From: Acanthornis magna | Lineage: Eukaryota > Chordata > Aves > Passeriformes > Acanthizidae | Length of the DNA: 64,000 nucleotides | Direction: 5' to 3' | Assembly: GCA_036785705.1 (NCBI GenBank) | Contig: JAWUZG010000029.1 | Coordinates: 15,143,501 to 15,207,500 of the forward strand | Part shown: positions 24,601 through 35,786 of the stretch, in pieces | Layout of the letters: every line of letters begins with the position of its first letter | Numbering within the stretch: the first letter of the stretch is position 1 | Notes under the pieces: generated by a model | The model's database searches: none | Seen by the model: the letters and a program-made list of their open reading frames with translations, nothing else | Told to the model about the DNA's origin: nothing | Program-made: the position numbers and the translations under genes

Positions 24601-27600
24601 ATTTATTGTTTTTTGCAATTCATCCCCTTGATGGGAGCTACTCACTAAAGTGAATCATCAGTGTCTAGAGGTTAGTAGAGCGTGAGTTTGGAACCACCCA
24701 CCACAAATCCTTGCTCAGTAACCAAAATTCTTCTTTGTACAACTCATTTCCATTATTTCTCCTGCCCACCTTCTACTAAATCTTTTTACAGCTGCATTTG
24801 GCTGCTGCCTGTCAAGCTGCAGAGCCAACAGTCTAGGCAACACACCCCTGCCTCTCTCCTACAGAGGAAAGAGCAGAGCAAGCTTCCTGTCCCACATCGT
24901 GACAACCTCAGCCCATCACTCTAGTACCTTCCACAAACATTGGAGAGGGATAAAGAACATATAACAAAAGGATTTTATTCTTAAATATTTGCATTACCAT
25001 GAGATTTAAATTTGAAACATTTAAAGACTCACATGACTTGGGTCCAAATTCCCACCACCAGAGTGGGAGGCACCAAAAGGCATCAATGTCTTTTCCACCT
25101 ACAAAGTCAAAATAATTCCTTCAAAAATACAAATGTCACAGTTTTACTCTTCATTCTCTTCCAGAGTGAGGATCTGGAGTTCCTCATTAGGAATCAGAGC
25201 ATCATGCACAGCAACACACATACCCAGACCTGGAAAAAATCAGGAACCTGGAGCCAAGGTTGAGGCCTTTGGCCTCAAGCTCCAAATACCTGAGTTCCTT
25301 TTGCTCTCCAGTCTTCTGGCTGCAACATAGTACAGCATTATCAGATCAAGAACACATTCATTCCCTTCCTAAGATTTCCTTCTGCTTTTAACCCCTACTT
25401 AAGTGAGGACTATGTCTCTCCAGGTGTGCCTCCTGGCAACCACTGTGCTAGCAGGAACAGTGGTGAAAAACACCTGAATACAATGGCTCTGAGACCTCCT
25501 CTGCATTTGCAGGATCTACACCTCTTTCTGTCTTGCTCATTGTTAGTCTAAAATTGTCTAGAAGTCAAATAAATTTAAAAAAAATTTTTAAAATGTTGAG
25601 AACTTAATGAAATGGGAGGAACACGAAAATCCCAAAATTAAGAATTAGTGTGTGTGGCCATAAAATAGACAGCGAAAAAACAGCTTCGCATTTCTTTCTC
25701 CACACCTTCCGAGTGGCTATTTAGCTAGGAACATTATCTGGTTTCTCAGAGATTAAGCTCTCCTCGGCTCTGGCTGCTATTGCAACCATAGCAATGTTCA
25801 GAAAGAAAAAAAGAAATTGAGGTTTCATTTCCTGGTTTTCCAAGCCTCTTGCAAACAAATTTTATGATTAAGGTAATACTTTCATTTTTTCCTGTATCTC
25901 CTACTCAGAAAGGAACAAAATATCCCTGCTTGTCTCCTGCTCCTTTGGGAATACAGGTATGTATTGTCTTACAACCAGCTGGTAAAAATAGAAGGAAGGA
26001 TGTCTCCTCTCTTGTCTGCTCTAAATTAACTTCTTTTCTTCCCCTTTGAATCAGTTTTCATGATTTTTAATGCAACTACACTGTGTTGCACTCTATTTGA
26101 TTGAATTATTTACTGCTGCTATTGGGTATTTATGTCTTTGTGGGAAAGCTGAAAGAAAGAGGGTTTCTCTTGTCTTGCAGATGAATGCAGACATTTCAAG
26201 TAGTTTAATGATCTCAATTAAAAAAGAAAACAACCAACTAGTTAGCACTGCAAAACTTTTCCACATACCTCGAGACTGATCCAGTGTTACCAGCTCTTTG
26301 TGTTCCAGTCATAGTTGTATTTATAATGAATATGAAATACTTCTTTTGTTCCCAAAAAGTTCATATGAAAAAGAGGACAAGGGAATAATTTTTTATTTCA
26401 GAAGAAAATCCCTTCAAAGTCAAACTCTAGATCTTGTCACATTTTAGTGAAGAAGAATGAGATGATACTCTATTTCCAGAAAATTTCCTACATGTATGAT
26501 ATCTAGCATGTATCTGGCATGTCGCATGCTGCCCAGATAACAACATGAATTAAGGATTGAAGTGCATGATGGTCAAGAAAAGTGGTCTGTTCTTTGCTTC
26601 ATGCTGTCAGAAAAGGCCTATCATGCCCTTGCTCTTTATTGAAAAGCCAGTTTCTCTCACTTGTTCATTCATTTACAATATCAGAAAGATATTTTTAAAA
26701 GTGTATTTAAATGTTCTGAGATAAAATAATCTTGAGGATTGCTTTCACAATTCTGAAGCCACGGTCTTCCATCTGTGTAATCGGATGGATAATAGACCGC
26801 TTTTATAACCCCTACAGCAATCCAGTTATTCAAGGACAGATCAAGACCTAGGATTCATTCTGTTTTAAAGTACCACAGATAGAGAAGGAACTGAAACACA
26901 CATACTCTGAAAGTATAACCTGATTTTGACTCTGAAACATCAAGATTACTGATGTTTTCCTGTTTATAACATCAGCAATATTAGCCATTACTTTGTAAAA
27001 TCAGAGTAAGGATCACACTGATTTTTGCCTGGATTTTACACTTAGTCCAAAAGACCTTCATCTAAACCTTGCAGAACCCTTCCAGTTTGAAAGAAATCTG
27101 GTTTTGGAAAAATGGTTAGTAAAATGCACATATGATTAAAATGTGAAAATCAGGTAATTTGGGTTACAGGATTTTTGTTTTTAGATGCACCTTTTTCTCA
27201 GGAGAAACCACTGAAATGGAATTTATTATTAAAATAGCGACAGATGTCGGTCAGAAATGCAGAGGAGGCATAGTTATCTTAGAGGACAGGGGAACCATAT
27301 ATCAATTAGAAGGAATTATTAAAACTGCCCACAATGCTTTAGGACTTTCGGCAAAACTTGCTGCTGCTTGGGGCAGCTTGGGGGCACTTTGAAATTCAGG
27401 ACACTGAGGTAACTGCTCAGAAGGTGCCTTGTAATGTGGCTGTTCCGTTGCCTAAAAATAATGTAGTGCCAAGCAGAATGGAATAAAGATGGAAATTCAT
27501 TAGCTTTTCTTTAGATACTTTTTTGAGTGAAATGAAGAATTAGCCCCCACCCCAATGCTCTAAATGACAAAACAGTAACTGGCATAAAGGCATATTTTCA

Positions 27601-28015
27601 ATTAATGGAGAAGTTTACATCTACACTGTCAAATTCTCAGGATTATGGAGATAAAATTAAAAGCCCCAAGACTTCTATTCCATTGGCCTGGCTTGCATGA
27701 GTCTGTTAAGGGTAAGAAGAAAGACCCAGGCCGCTACAAGCAAGTCAGTCATCCGTCAATCTCTGGGAAGGTGATGAATAAACTAATCCTTCTAGAAATC
27801 ATTTCCAAACACAGGAAGTACAAGAAGGTGATTGATAGTAGTAAGTGTGGATTTATAAACAAATGTATTTACTTAGGGGTGTGGCAGAGGAAATCTTCCA
27901 TGTTTCTGTAGTTACACAGGATTTTAAAAAATAAGATACGCATAAAAGTTCTTTCTGTGGAAGAAGTTAATGTTTATACACTGCCCCTTTACTCCACTCT
28001 TATAAGGCTCCACCT
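21634..28015. other. AT-rich stretch, no confident gene
   Basis: Apart from the hairpin at 22936-22984 nothing stands out. Between 24.1 and 25.3 kb four plus-strand open frames (24096, 24406, 24682 and 25012, the last three in one frame) lie in succession, interrupted by stops. Composition there is somewhat richer in C, and the translations lack any recognisable motif, so they are taken as background rather than one decayed gene. 27159-27392 is open on the plus strand for 77 codons but again has no family resemblance. Confidence 0.55.
22936..22984 (+). other. Long near-perfect hairpin, 21-bp arms
   Basis: The left arm (22936-22956, starting ataattgtcccagg) faces the right arm (22964-22984, ending cctgggataattgt) across a 7-base loop (ttgaatt). 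Of 21 positions, 18 are Watson-Crick pairs, two are G-U wobbles when read as plus-strand RNA, and one is a C-A mismatch. Outside a 3-base bulge on the left, tccaat (22927-22932) can pair with attgaa (22987-22992 region) at five of six positions, taking the fold to roughly 64 bases. This is in the size range of a small pre-miRNA-like hairpin, but it could equally be a snap-back inverted duplication or the centre of a palindromic mobile element. No known microRNA seed is recognised. Confidence 0.6.
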
Positions 28016-28697
28016 GTGTCCTGGGGTGGCGTAAATGATGTTTTGTATTCCCTATCGTTTGTATGTTTGACCAGAAATATGGTTCTGTAGCTTTAACTGT
28101 GTCCTGCAGCCAAGAGAAGCTCTGCCAGCGCAGGATGTTTTGAAAACTTTTTCCCTGGACTGTTCTACGGGGGAGTGAGAAGGAAGGGACACTGGTTTTT
28201 TTTTGTTGTTTTTTTTTTTTGTTTGTTTGTTTTTGTTTTTGTTTTGTTTTCTTCCCTTGGGTCAGCTGCTGCTGCTGGTTGCTGCTGCCACCGGTGTGGC
28301 TGCTGCTTGGGGTTTTTTTTTTTTTTTTTTTTGTTTTGTTTTTTCCTGGGATTGTTTTTCGTTGCTTTTTGGACCTTTTTCCCCGACTTGCTTTCTCATC
28401 TGAGAACCTGAGGAGCCCCGGAGGACAGAGGACGAGAGTCGTCCAGGGAGCCACTGGAGGGACTCCACCGGGCCCCTTGGGGACCCCGGAAAGGGGAAGC
28501 TACGCCTGAGGAAAAGGACACTAAAGTTCATCAGCTGTTTATTCAGGTTTAATGACCCCTTTTTCCCTTTCCCCTTCCACTGTGTGGTGTGTTAATTAAA
28601 CAGTTCTTATCCCACTTTCAGCTGAGATATTCTGTTTGCTGTGGGGGGAGGGGTGCTGGAAGTTTTGCTGTGGGGAGGTGTTTTATTCAGAACACTT
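28016..28697 (+). mobile_element. LTR-like interspersed repeat, probably solo
   Basis: This 0.68-kb block differs sharply from its surroundings. It has CpGs, long T/G-rich tracts, a G+C-rich segment near 28400-28505 (…gaggagccccggagg…, …ctccaccgggcccc…), an ATTAAA polyadenylation-like signal near 28594, and a G-rich tail (ctgtggggggaggggtgctgg). I recall similar blocks as dispersed LTRs of songbird endogenous retroviruses (ERVL-like), but cannot check this. The 7-mer tccacct occurs on both sides (28009-28015 and 28698-28704) and could be a target duplication. The block does not show clean TG…CA ends at those positions, so the boundaries are provisional. No gag, pol or env reading frame lies beside it, which would make it a solo LTR. 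The short open frames inside are translations of T-rich or A-rich tracts and are not genes. Confidence 0.45.
28198..28345. repeat. T-rich and TTTG low-complexity tracts in the LTR-like element
   Basis: Runs of T with interspersed G (ttttgttttgttttcttccc style) flank a GCTGCTGCTG/GCTGCTGCCACCGG segment at about 28265-28310, and a second run of about 21 T begins near 28312. The runs produce long spurious phenylalanine-rich (plus) and lysine-rich (minus) open frames. Confidence 0.8.
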
Positions 28698-28740
28698 TCC
28701 ACCTAGGAAAATTTTCTCTAATCCTAGACATGAATGCTGA

Positions 28741-29304
28741 ATATGAGAAGGACATGGACCTGTTGGAATGAGTCTGGAGGAGGCCACAAAGATGATGAGA
28801 GGGCTGGAGCACCTCTGCTATTAAAACAGGCTAGGAGAGTCTGTGTTGTTCAGCCTGGAGAAGAGAAGGCACTGGGGAGACAGCAACCTTCCAGTACAGG
28901 AAGGAGCCTACAGAGGAGCTTATAAAGAGACCTACAAAAGAGCTACACAGACTTTTTAGCAGGACGTGTAGTGATTGGACAAGGGGGAATGGTTTCAAAC
29001 TGAATGAGGGTAGATTTATTTTAGAAACAAGGAAAAGATTTTTCACTATGAGAATGATGAGACTCTGGAACTGGTTGCCCAGAAAGGTGGTGGGTCCCCT
29101 TTCCCTGGAAACATTCAAGGTGAGATAGGATGGGGCTCTGAGCAACCTGATCTATTTGAAGGTGCCCTTTCCCTGGAAACATTCAAGGTCGGGTTGGAGA
29201 GAGCTCTGAACAACCTGATCCATTTTAAGAAACCCCTGTTAATCACAGGGGTGTTGGACTAGATGGCCCCTAAAGGTCCCCTCTAACCTAAAATATTCTC
29301 TGAT
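28741..29304 (+). mobile_element. CR1 LINE 3' end, plus orientation
   Basis: Recognisable CR1 blocks follow in order: gagaaggacatggacctgtt, gaggccacaaagatgatgag, gttcagcctggagaagagaa, ccttccagtacaggaaggag, gtagtgattggacaaggggg, aactggttgcccagaaaggt and ggtgttggactagatggccc, ending just before the ctctgattcc tip. The copy covers the end of the reverse-transcriptase frame and the 3' untranslated region, is 5'-truncated near 28741, and starts only about 45 bases after the LTR-like block. A 68-base segment is present twice in tandem (29097-29164 and 29165-29232). All reading frames are interrupted, so it cannot encode a protein. Confidence 0.9.
29097..29232 (+). repeat. 68-bp tandem duplication inside CR1
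   Basis: The words ccctttccctggaaacattc and aaggt occur at 29097 and again at 29165. Each is followed by a diverged version of the same CR1 segment (…ggggctctgagcaacctgatc… and …gagctctgaacaacctgatc…). In other CR1 copies, as I recall them, this segment occurs once. Confidence 0.8.
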
Positions 29305-32300
29305 TCCAGGATTACTAACTTGCAGTCTGTGTTAGTGCACTTTCAAATCAGCAAATTTCTAATACCAAAAAAAGCTGTGAAAGGTAAGCATATTTTCTCC
29401 CAGTGCTTTTAAAAGTTGTTCAAAAGCATTACACAAGAATGTAATGTAATTTCTCTTTGCAGAAAAATAAATTAATAAACTGCACAACCCCAAAATGAGT
29501 GACATAAATTTTAATTAATAAAGGTAAATACAATCACAATAACCATGGAGCAATCATTCTGTTCAATCAATTTTTTTTTACTGCAAACAGCATAACTGGA
29601 ACTTTTTCAGTTCAATGCAGGGCACTCTGCTAGAAACTTGAGAAAAAAATAAAAATAATAGTGCTGATGTCTCCTATATCCAATTTTTTGACTGTTATTT
29701 CTCTGTTAATCGTGGAAAACATTTTTTGGGGGTTTATCAGTTACTACAGCCTCCCCTCAGCACAGTGTAATAATCCAGACCGAGGATACTACACACATTC
29801 ATCAAAGTAAACACGGGTGACCTAAGTATGTTCCGCCATCCGTCTGCTGCAAGTTTCCACCCTGCTGGGGTCAGGACAGCCACCTGACAGTAAATCTTTA
29901 GCACATTACTTATTGCCGGTATTGACATTTCCTGCTGAGAGTAGCTGAATGTTTCTGCAGTAGTACACTCTGTCCCTTATCATAGCTACCAGGTTTCCAA
30001 GTCCCTTACATGGGTAAAGGTGAGCATTTCAGGCTGAGCGAATGGAGAGATGAACCCTTTTTCTGGCAGAGATCTCTGAAAATGAAAGCACTCGCAGCAA
30101 AGGCATAAATGTTTTTATTCTCAAAGAAATTACAGGATAACGTCGAGATATTTTCTACCAGACTGTGAATATAAGCCAAGAAAGCAACATATTTCACCAG
30201 ATCTGGGCTACATGTCTCTCTGACTCATGAGATTTCACCAGGGGCCCATCACATTCTGACAGTATTTTTACTCCTCTGCTCACACTGAGGAAAGCTGATG
30301 TCTCTTACAAGCCTCAAAAGTTGTCTCAGATTCCTAGTGTAACTTGCAGTTAAGGTTTTGGCCCTTATCAGGACTAGTCTCACAGGACATTATGAACTGA
30401 AAGTAAAAGCTAGAATAATCTTTTTTCCACACTGAATGATTCTACACGTATCCTTCTCTGAGTAAGTTCGGATAGTTGACAGAACTGTTTACAAAAGACC
30501 CAGCTGAAATTCCAGTGGACAAAAAAAGCCACATCTGGGGAAAGGTATGAATTAGCAAAAAGTTCCATGGAAGATCAAGAGTAAAATTTTAATATAGAAT
30601 ATTGTGCAGTTAGAAGATAACAATTCAAAAGAAAAGAGGCATGAAATACATTTATATAGTGTTAATTTGGTTCCTTCTTTCATGATTTACATTTTTGTTT
30701 GCAGTCCTTTTCACATCAAATTTAGTTTACCTGTACCAGTACCTGAAATTCCATTGGCAATTTTCCCAGCCTTTCTTTTCCATCAATGCCTCATCAGCAA
30801 AGCTAACTCTACTGCCCTGCAAAACTCAAAACACTCTTTTTTCTCATTCAGAAAAGCATGCAGAGCTTCAGTGAAGTTCCTATCAACTCTCCAAACTGTC
30901 AACTTGTCATAGGAATCAGATTCCTGACAACCTTCAGGCCTGAAAATGAACAAACGAAACCCCAAATCTTTTGAAAATAAAACAGAAGAGGTGAAGATGG
31001 TCACCTTCACTATTTTATATCAGTGGTAGTCTCTCAATAATACTGAAAAGATCCAGTTTCTAACTTCAGACTTCATGCTAAGATGACTCTGTGCTATGCT
31101 TTGCTGCAGAAAATGTAAATATTTGGCCATTGTTGCACCACAATCTGTCTCCCTCCTTCTTCTCTGTTTATTCTGTGATGACATACTGTACTAGTATTGC
31201 TGTTATTCACTCTCCCATCTATCTTCCAGAGCCACCAGCAAGGATTAATTAGCAAGGATGAATTACACTGAAATTAAGAATTGAATAAGGTATACAGTTT
31301 ATAGTCTAGAAGGGGACTAGAGAAAATATTACTGAAAAATAAATTAAAAGTCATTGAAACTGGTGAGGTATCAGAGGTGTCAGTTGGTTCTTTAAACAAG
31401 GAACCTGTCAATCATAACAAGTGACAGAGTTATTAGTAGTTTTGATGTATGCAAACCTACTGTATATTGCTACATTCTCCTTCTATTCTTTTATTTTTAA
31501 ACTTTAACTCTGGTCCGCCACAAGGACAGTGCCCTCAGGCACACCTCATGTAAAGGCTGACACGAGATGCTGTGCATCTCAACTGTTCTCATTGAATTAA
31601 AAGCACTGGAATCTCTAAAGCCATTCAGCCCATAGCTGGGCCTGTCCTCTACAAAGAGGCCTCCTGGCTGCCCTGTCAATGTACTTTACACATTGTGATC
31701 TTAAAGATCTGTCAGTCATGTGAATATCAAATCTCTGCTAATACAACCCACCTTCATCATATCAGTGCTTTCACATCTATTTTATGCACCTTTGCCCCCA
31801 CTCACATGCTCCAATCTATTTGCTGTTTCTGAGTTTAAAGGAGGTAGTAATTGCTGAAATGAGTGAAACTACCACACAACACTCTGCAAAACCACATTGG
31901 GAGTTAACGTTAACAAATCCTCTGATGGTTGAAAAATGAGTTAAAATATATATTTCCAATACAGCCAATTTAAAAGATACTTAAAATCTTCCTTCAGCTT
32001 CAATGTATTTTATAATGCCTCCTGAATACTTCCCAGTCATGGCCTTGAAGCTCAGGTTTTTATACTCTATCACCAATTAATTTCTTCCTAAGGAAGGACT
32101 GAATCAAGGCCATGTTAAGGATGGGCACAATCATTTCCAAACTCTTAAAAGAGCCAAACAGTTCCCAAAGAATGAAATATTTCAGAATAACAATAGCAAT
32201 CATAGCATCATAAGATAATTTGGAACAGGGACCACTGGTTTGGCTGGGGACTGGAAACTGCTGTGCCCTTTGTTTTTCCTAATGCCATACTCCATAGTAA

Positions 32301-35300
32301 AATCAGGTTAATGGTCTCCAGTGCATTTTATCTATGTTAAAAACACATAGCAAAGATGATTTCCTTATCTTAACCAACAAAGATAAGGGCACCTCAGCCC
32401 TCCCTGGACACCTGAGGATTCCCAGCACACCTATTCACAGATCTTCCCACAATTTTGCTGGAGGGAGAAGTATCCCCAGACAGGAGGCAGAGAAGACATG
32501 CTGCCTGCTTCCTGTTGCTCCACCTCCCCACCTTGGAAGAGAGCAAAAACGCCAGAGAACACAGACTAGGACAGTGCTCACAGGTACTGCAACAGCAGTG
32601 CTCCCCTGTTGTGGCATCCCAAGCACATTTAGAATAGAAAATAGAAATGGAACCCCCACACCAAATGACTGCTCACCCATGAGCTCCAGGATGCTGTCCT
32701 AATGAATCATTATTTATTAATTTTATAGCACAATACAAACAGTCTTCAGCTTCCTTCCCTCACAAATCAATAGCATAAATATGCAACCTTTACTGGCAGG
32801 AGCTGATCCCTATTGAATTCATGATCAGCATGAGAAAAAGCAAAAAGCAATATTTTTTTGTTATACCCAAAAAGTGCCCAGCAGGAATGATAAAGGGGAA
32901 AGAAATATCAATTCTGATAAAAGAATGTAAGTGGCATTAAAACTTTATATAGATTTAATTAACTACATGCCTTATTATTTATTTTAATAATAAAATTCAT
33001 ATATACATTGATTTGCCCTTTGAGGTGGATGCTATACAAAAAAGAACAAAAAGGCAGGGATGATGGCACATTACACACTTAGAAAAAAACCCCGTAATTG
33101 AAACGTGACTCTTTACAATACTGTTTTGGCATTTTAATCTAAGGCATCTGATTTCTGTTTCAATGCTAAACTACAGAATGTTCAGTGGTTTTTGAAGCGA
33201 CACAGGGATTAAGTTAGTAATTTTTTATGAGCAAATACCATCAAGTTAGAAGATGAAATTTCAAAGCAAAAGCAACTGTAAGAAGGAAAAATGAACAAAT
33301 ACACCTAAAAAGTCCTATAAACCTCAAAACCTAAGTTTTTCTTGTTAAAAATTCTTCCCCCCCCATTTTTTAAAAATTTACATTAAAAGCTGAGCCTTCT
33401 TATTGTGTAAGTGCACTAGCAATCTAGAATATCTATGCTGAAAAAAACCCTAAAGGTTCTATTAAAAAAAAAAAAAGCATACATACAGCAGTATTATCCT
33501 GGAGAACTCTAAAGATTGTTGTTTTCATCTGCTCATGGAGGACATTCTTCCCAATGCCTTAGTTCCCAATGTTTCCAATCACTGTAAATAGGATCCCAAA
33601 GAGACTTTAAACTCCAGTCTTGCCTTAACATCCAAATTTAAGCTTCCTTCATCTGTATTTAGAAAACCACAAATTCGCTGCACTTGTTTGCATTTTCAAG
33701 CAGAAATTGTAATTTTTTTCTAGCTACATTTTTTTCCTGAGGCAGAGTTTGGTTGACATTAAAGGAAATAAGCATGGAGTAACTGAACTATGAACTTAAT
33801 TTGTCATTAAAACAAAATCTCATGCTATGCTTGGAATTTGTGGTCAATCTCATCTCCAAAAGAAGGACAAGTTTGGGATTAGGATTTCTGTTCCCAGAAA
33901 TCTAGCTATGATCTCCCGATAAAAACTTCTAAGTATACTCTCTGCTCCATATTAAAACAAATGCAAGTATTCCAGAAAAAATACTGCTGAGATAGTGACA
34001 GCACCAATTCTTTATGAGTGTGAACTCTCAGGACGCAAAAATTCAGGGGAAGTCATGCAGACATAGACACAAAAGTTATGCAAAACATAAAAGTTTACAC
34101 ATGTAAAAGATTACAAATGTAATCAAAGTCTTAAACAAAAACCAGAAGAAACAAACCAATAACAAAAAAAATCTGGAATTACTTGCATGATTATGAAACT
34201 TACAAATACACATTGAAAATCTTTTCCTAGGTACATTGAACAATTAGTTCTACAAATAAAGTCACTTTGTATAGTACCAATTTGGATTGCATGGCCCTAT
34301 TTCCATATACTGCCCTTCTTCAAACTTACTTGATGCAACAAAGTAAAAAAATACTGTCCCATCACCAGGCTAATAGCAATTATGATTAATGTAATTAAAA
34401 TGAGAAACATCCCACAAACTTAGACGTTATCTGCTTTATTTTCCTCTATTGGTATGTTCTAATAGTTTCTTTTTACTTCCACTTTAATAATTATTTTACT
34501 ATTTCATATTAGTTTGCTTTTGATAAATTAAATTTAACACACCAAGGGACCTCAAAGCAAATTAGCTGTTAGCTGCATCAGGCTTTAAAGATCCAAAGCA
34601 AGATATTGTTTTTCCCTCAGTGGCCTCCATAAATATACATGAGACATACTGTGAAAGGGCTGAAACTGGCAGCTCCAAAGTTAGATTCCTATAACCAGAA
34701 ATATATTTTGTTTTCTGATTCCTCCTCTCTCCTCCCCTTGACGATATTTAGAAGTCTTCAATCTAAAACCTCCCAGAAATTAAAAACAAAAAAAAAAATT
34801 AATCCAGTCATCAAATATGCATCAGGGAAATTCTGTTAATATGTTCTTCATATTACATGGTCTTCAGATATAGTTTGTGGTCTTCAGATTGCATGGAATG
34901 ACTATTATGTAATTTTTTCTCCAAATTCAGTTTTTCCTTATTTGGTCTAGAGCCAGTCCACAATAAAAGTCCTGAAAACACAGAGAGGGCTCGTCCCAGG
35001 ATCTCAGGATCAGCTGTTTTGCTTTCTGGTCTTATCCATCTTGGCCAGCCCTACCTGCCAATGTAGGCATTGGCTGAGATATCCCCATGTCATTTCCATC
35101 CTCACTTGTTATTCATATATCCCCTCTCTTGTGCTTAACCTTCCCCATTTCTTCTTGCATTGAGCCCATCAGCTTTGTGAACTCTATTTTTGGGGTGACA
35201 ATCAGCATGCCAATCATGCTAGTGGCATGCCTGAGGTCACCCTTCAGACCACCACACAATTATACGCATCAGAATAAATCCACTGCTACTTATGTAAATT

Positions 35301-35757
35301 TATACATTAGTGTGAAACTCATGTAAACTAGAGCTGATTTTTTAGACTGTTCTCAGAAATTCTACTGTCAAGATGAAATATTACCATATCACTTTAGCTT
35401 TCTGTACCTAAGTTAATCACTTAGAATTTAACTATCCCTTTGCACTTTTGTCCTTGTCTCTCACAAGTAATGTTTATAAAGTGCCTTACAGTTTTGTAGT
35501 AAAGGTGCTATTAAATTATTATGACTATTTGATTTTAAATTAAATAATTTCATCTGTTTGACACACTGTGCATTCATTTCCTTTTCTTCCTTCCAGCTCC
35601 TTAACTCATAGTAAAAACCAGTTAAATGCTACAGTCCTAAGGGAAAAGGAAGTGATGCTGATGTTCTCAAGTCCTGTTTCCAACATAAAACACTGGACCC
35701 CTTCCAGATGGTCTATTCAGTCTTGGACCACTGAGAGAAATTACGGTGGTGTCACAA
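29305..35757. other. No gene seen
   Basis: Sequence is AT-rich with short background open frames. The stretch 29740-30240 and the stretch 32390-32700 are richer in G+C, the first with scattered CpGs, and may hold old unrecognised repeats or conserved sequence. A T/A-rich AAATCTCC/CCCCCC stretch near 33355 is simple sequence. Confidence 0.6.
34858..34889. repeat. Direct repeat of a 12-mer, 20-bp period
   Basis: The word tggtcttcagat occurs at 34858-34869 and again at 34878-34889. It is a small tandem duplication, each copy followed by a T/A base. No coding context. Confidence 0.8.
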
Positions 35758-35786
35758 AATCTTGCCTTCTGGATGCAGGCAAGATT
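35758..35786. repeat. Perfect 10-bp inverted repeat, 9-nt loop
   Basis: The arm aatcttgcct (35758-35767) and its exact reverse complement aggcaagatt (35777-35786) are separated by tctggatgc. It is a compact, G+C-containing stem-loop with no obvious role. Confidence 0.8.

Noticed and set aside
24096..25263. Four successive plus-strand open frames, three in one frame
   Set aside because: Stops separate them, there is no common family or codon pattern, and C-rich composition explains the scarcity of stops.
27924..28531. Long open frames (up to 176 codons) around the T-rich tracts on both strands
   Set aside because: They are translations of T/G and A/C homopolymeric tracts within the LTR-like repeat: phenylalanine-rich on one strand and lysine-rich on the other.
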